Positions 5,968 to 8,149 of a stretch of DNA of 8,149 nucleotides are shown piece after piece; position 1 is the first letter of the stretch, and the number at the start of each line of letters is the position of its first letter. A program made the position numbers and the translations under genes. The DNA is from Nitrospiraceae bacterium (GTDB lineage: Bacteria; Nitrospirota; Thermodesulfovibrionia; Thermodesulfovibrionales; UBA1546): assembly GCA_003535475.1 (NCBI GenBank), contig DOHC01000040.1, positions 1 through 8,149 on the forward strand, given 5' to 3'. Below the pieces are notes generated by a model. The model saw only the letters and a list, made by a program, of their open reading frames with translations. It was not told where the DNA came from and ran no database searches.

Positions 5968-7980
5968 TTATGAAAACACCTCCATTCTATTTCCTCCTCT
6001 ATTTTTAGCAAGATAGAGAGCCTTGTCAACATTTTCAAGAAGCAACTCACTTATCTTACCATCTTCTGGATAAGAAGCGATGCCGATGCTGATTGTAAGA
6101 GCTACGCCTCCATGCAGTGATTTGATCTCTGCTACATCACTCCTTAATCTTTCTGCTATACTAACAGCTAATGTCTTACCTGTTTCTGGCAGTATTATTA
6201 CAAATTCGTCTCCGCCGTAACGAGATGCTATATCCACAGACCTTACACATCTCAATATAGACTCTGCTATAGCTTTAAGCACCTTGTCGCCAATCGGATG
6301 GCCAAATGTGTCGTTATAACCTTTAAACCCATCTATATCCACCATCAGAAGACTTAAAAGCCTACCATATCTCTGAGAACGCAATAATTCTTCTTCTAAT
6401 CTATCACTCAGGTATCTGCGGTTTAGCAAACCTGTGAGGGAGTCTGTTATAACTAACTTTCTCAACTCTTCTGTTTGTGTATAAAACACATTCCTCTCCA
6501 TAACAATAGCGGCCTGAGTTGCAAAGGATTGAATGAGTTCTAAGTCCTCTTTATTGAAGATATCACCTGTTGTCTTATCTGATAGATTCAGCACTCCAAT
6601 GACTCGGTCTTGTATCGTTATAGGCACGCTGACAAATGACCTTGTCTTATACCGCAGTCTGTTTTTCTGCTTAATCCTTGGATCCTTTTCAACATTCTCG
6701 ACAAGGAATGGTTCACCGAGTTCAGCTACTTTCCCAGCTATTCCCTCACCCTTTTGAATCCTGAGTTTTTCTGTTAGGCTATTGTTTACCCCTCTTTTTG
6801 CCTTAAGAAGCAGCGCCTCAGTTTCATGGTCAAGCAGCATCAGGGACCCCTGTTCTGCCTTGAGCAGCTCAGCAGACTTATCAAGAATTGTCTGGAGCAG
6901 TGTCTCATGGTTTAGAATATGTGTTATGGTCTTTGTTATATCTGAGACAATAGCAAATCTATCAATTTTCCTATATAGTTCACGGTGTAATCTTTGATTT
7001 TCTATGGATATTGCTGTTTGCGTACAGAATCCATTAATGATAGTTATATCGCTCTTTTCAAGATGGTTGTCAAAGATACCTAAGATAGCTTCTAATCTCT
7101 GATTAACTAAGATAGGGAAAAAATAGAAGGCATTTGTGTCTTTCAGAAAGTCAACCCTGACAGCCATATAGGGTTCCATTGATGAAACAAACGGCTTACC
7201 TTTAAGGAGCTCTTGTACTATGATATCATGCTCGCTGAAGCTGAAGGTCTCTGCCTCCCTATCATTATTCTTCAGGCTGTAAAGGCTCTTATAGATGCCG
7301 CGCTCTTTGTCTAATGAAAAAATTACAATATACTTAATGTCAAGAAGTGTGAATAGATTAGCTATCATATATTTATAAAGTGTCTCTGGTTGCTCCTTAG
7401 AAGCAACACCCCACATGCCCATGCCAAGGACTTCTTTCAGGCTGTCCACCTTTTTCTTAAGTGTAATGGTTTCATGAGTGGTTTTTAAAAGCTGAGTTAT
7501 AGAACTATCCACAATACTGCATGCATTTCTTGCATCTTCAACAGTAGTAAATTTAAGGGGGCCTGTTACAGAAAAATCTTTAACCTTAGAAAAGCTTAAA
7601 TGTTTTATAAATTCGCGGAAATCTTCGTAGGTGGAAAATGACCCCTGTCCTAAGATTACTACCTTTTCACCCATATATTCGACTGGAAAGGCAAAACTCA
7701 TTATTTTTGCATAACACTTATAGATTATTGGGTGGCATTTACTAAAAGCTTCCATCATACTGTTGTGGCAGTAGGTATCGCATTTAGACCTAAAATCAGG
7801 CGCAGAAAGCAAACTCCTGCACATTGGAAAATGATCCTCAGTAGAAAAAATTGGGTTCCCATCTTCTGAATAGATTCTTAGATTAAATCCTATAGCATCA
7901 GAAAGGGCCTTGAAGCGGCTTTTCCAGCTCTCTGATAAAAAAAGGTTTTGCAGGGGTCTTGCCCTATCAGTGCTAAACAC
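5968..7980 (-). CDS. PocR-GAF-GAF-GGDEF diguanylate cyclase
   Basis: A predicted soluble enzyme of 670 residues that makes c-di-GMP from two GTP. Residues about 8-165 look like a PocR sensory domain: five Cys in the pattern C54, C67, C71, C82, C89, then FAFPVEYMGEKVVILGQGSF (96-115), the usual strand-glycine end of that fold. A helical linker (about 160-190) is followed by a divergent GAF (about 195-330) and a clearer GAF (about 345-497; GEGIAGKVAELGEPFLVENV and SVPITIQDRVIGVLNLSD). The GGDEF domain (about 505-668) has DSLTGLLNRR, metal residues in VDIDGFK (D548), an intact A-site GGDEF (589-593) and an I-site RSVD (580-583) five residues before it, so product inhibition is likely. No signal peptide or membrane segment is seen. 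The GTG start has a short-spaced AGAGGA and an in-frame stop lies upstream. It is the first gene of the operon. Confidence 0.95.
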   Translation of the reverse strand: MFSTDRARPLQNLFLSESWKSRFKALSDAIGFNLRIYSEDGNPIFSTEDHFPMCRSLLSAPDFRSKCDTYCHNSMMEAFSKCHPIIYKCYAKIMSFAFPVEYMGEKVVILGQGSFSTYEDFREFIKHLSFSKVKDFSVTGPLKFTTVEDARNACSIVDSSITQLLKTTHETITLKKKVDSLKEVLGMGMWGVASKEQPETLYKYMIANLFTLLDIKYIVIFSLDKERGIYKSLYSLKNNDREAETFSFSEHDIIVQELLKGKPFVSSMEPYMAVRVDFLKDTNAFYFFPILVNQRLEAILGIFDNHLEKSDITIINGFCTQTAISIENQRLHRELYRKIDRFAIVSDITKTITHILNHETLLQTILDKSAELLKAEQGSLMLLDHETEALLLKAKRGVNNSLTEKLRIQKGEGIAGKVAELGEPFLVENVEKDPRIKQKNRLRYKTRSFVSVPITIQDRVIGVLNLSDKTTGDIFNKEDLELIQSFATQAAIVMERNVFYTQTEELRKLVITDSLTGLLNRRYLSDRLEEELLRSQRYGRLLSLLMVDIDGFKGYNDTFGHPIGDKVLKAIAESILRCVRSVDIASRYGGDEFVIILPETGKTLAVSIAERLRSDVAEIKSLHGGVALTISIGIASYPEDGKISELLLENVDKALYLAKNRGGNRMEVFS
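5978..5983 (-). promoter_or_regulatory. Ribosome binding site for the ATPase-kinase gene
   Basis: GGAGGT on the - strand, within the last codons of the diguanylate cyclase gene, 11 bases before the ATG at 5966. It supports 5966 over the upstream in-frame start at 6050. The site is translated as part of the upstream gene, which fits translational coupling. Confidence 0.65.
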
Positions 7981-7983
7981 TTT

Positions 7984-7989
7984 TCCTCT
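7984..7989 (-). promoter_or_regulatory. Ribosome binding site for the diguanylate cyclase gene
   Basis: AGAGGA on the - strand, 3 bases before the GTG at 7980. The spacing is short and the site is moderate. No better start is visible nearby. Confidence 0.4.
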
Positions 7990-8006
7990 GACACAGCATA
8001 ATTTAG

Positions 8007-8078
8007 TAAAAGGTTATCATAAACTTCACATTGCGTCAACACGAATAAACATAGAATACTAAATGTCATAACCTTTTA
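8007..8078. repeat. Perfect 11-bp inverted repeat around the candidate operon promoter
   Basis: TAAAAGGTTAT at 8007-8017 is the exact reverse complement of ATAACCTTTTA at 8068-8078, with 50 bases between them and 61 bases from start to start. The left copy covers the candidate -10 element and the right copy lies upstream of the -35. The arrangement could be a pair of operator half-sites for a looping or cooperative regulator. The long spacing makes a simple hairpin less likely. Confidence 0.6.
8011..8039 (-). promoter_or_regulatory. Candidate sigma-70-type promoter for the signalling operon
   Basis: TTGACG (8034-8039) as -35, 17 bases, then TAACCT (8011-8016) as -10, read on the - strand. 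A better -10 match, TATGAT (8016-8021), overlaps but would be only 13 bases from the -35. The leader to the GTG at 7980 would be about 24 bases. The -35 is good (5 of 6) and the -10 weak (3 of 6), so this is tentative. Confidence 0.35.
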
Positions 8079-8149
8079 ATTACATAGCGTAAATAAAGGA
8101 GGCGGACAAAAAATTATTTGAAAATATTTTGTTGTTTAAGGTTTTCTGT

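Noticed and set aside
5967..6050. Longer N-terminus of the ATPase-kinase protein starting at 6050
   Set aside because: It would overlap the diguanylate cyclase by 83 bases and adds 28 residues with no family match, while ATG 5966 has GGAGGT 11 bases upstream and sits 1 nt after the preceding stop.
8081..8149. A gene at the right edge: a good GGAGG on the + strand (about 8098-8103), or an open - strand frame ending in TAA near 8078
   Set aside because: No ATG or GTG follows the + strand site at usable spacing, and the - strand frame shows only about 22 low-complexity residues with no recognisable family.
1..8149. CRISPR arrays, transposases, toxin-antitoxin or phage genes
   Set aside because: I looked on both strands and saw no spaced direct repeats of CRISPR type and no matching protein motifs.

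Overview
The window is bacterial, dense and moderately AT-rich, with an abrupt change of strand. The left third is conserved housekeeping sequence on the + strand: the C-terminal part of the DNA polymerase III alpha subunit (dnaE, cut by the left edge), then accA, then a tRNA-Leu(CAA) with an encoded CCA. Frequent AGA/AGG and ATA codons, the dnaE-accA order and the neighbouring signalling genes would fit a Nitrospirota or Desulfobacterota-like organism. That placement is an impression only, because no marker here fixes the phylum.

From about 2719 to 7980 everything lies on the - strand and looks like one four-gene signalling operon, read right to left. The order is: (i) a PocR-GAF-GAF-GGDEF diguanylate cyclase with intact A-site and I-site; (ii) an AAA/STAND-like ATPase fused to an RsbW/SpoIIAB-type anti-sigma kinase domain; (iii) a small STAS-domain anti-anti-sigma-like protein; (iv) a GAF-HD-GYP c-di-GMP phosphodiesterase. 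The genes are 1 nt apart or overlap by 8 nt, so they should be co-transcribed and translationally coupled. The operon therefore combines synthesis and breakdown of c-di-GMP with a partner-switch pair and a P-loop NTPase. No sigma factor and no PP2C (RsbU/SpoIIE-type) phosphatase is in the window.

The most striking sequence signal is a perfect 11-bp tandem duplication (4800-4822) at the junction between the ATPase and kinase domains of gene (ii). Because 11 is not a multiple of 3, removing one copy splits the ORF. The ATPase would end at a TGA that overlaps by 8 nt (ATGCTTGA) the ATG of a complete, RsbW-sized protein of 160 residues. The fusion may thus be recent, or an assembly artefact.

Non-coding structure includes a heptanucleotide-periodic inverted repeat between dnaE and accA, which leaves accA without a visible Shine-Dalgarno, and a perfect 11-bp inverted repeat around the candidate operon promoter at the right end. 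The last 169 bases hold only this presumed regulatory region.
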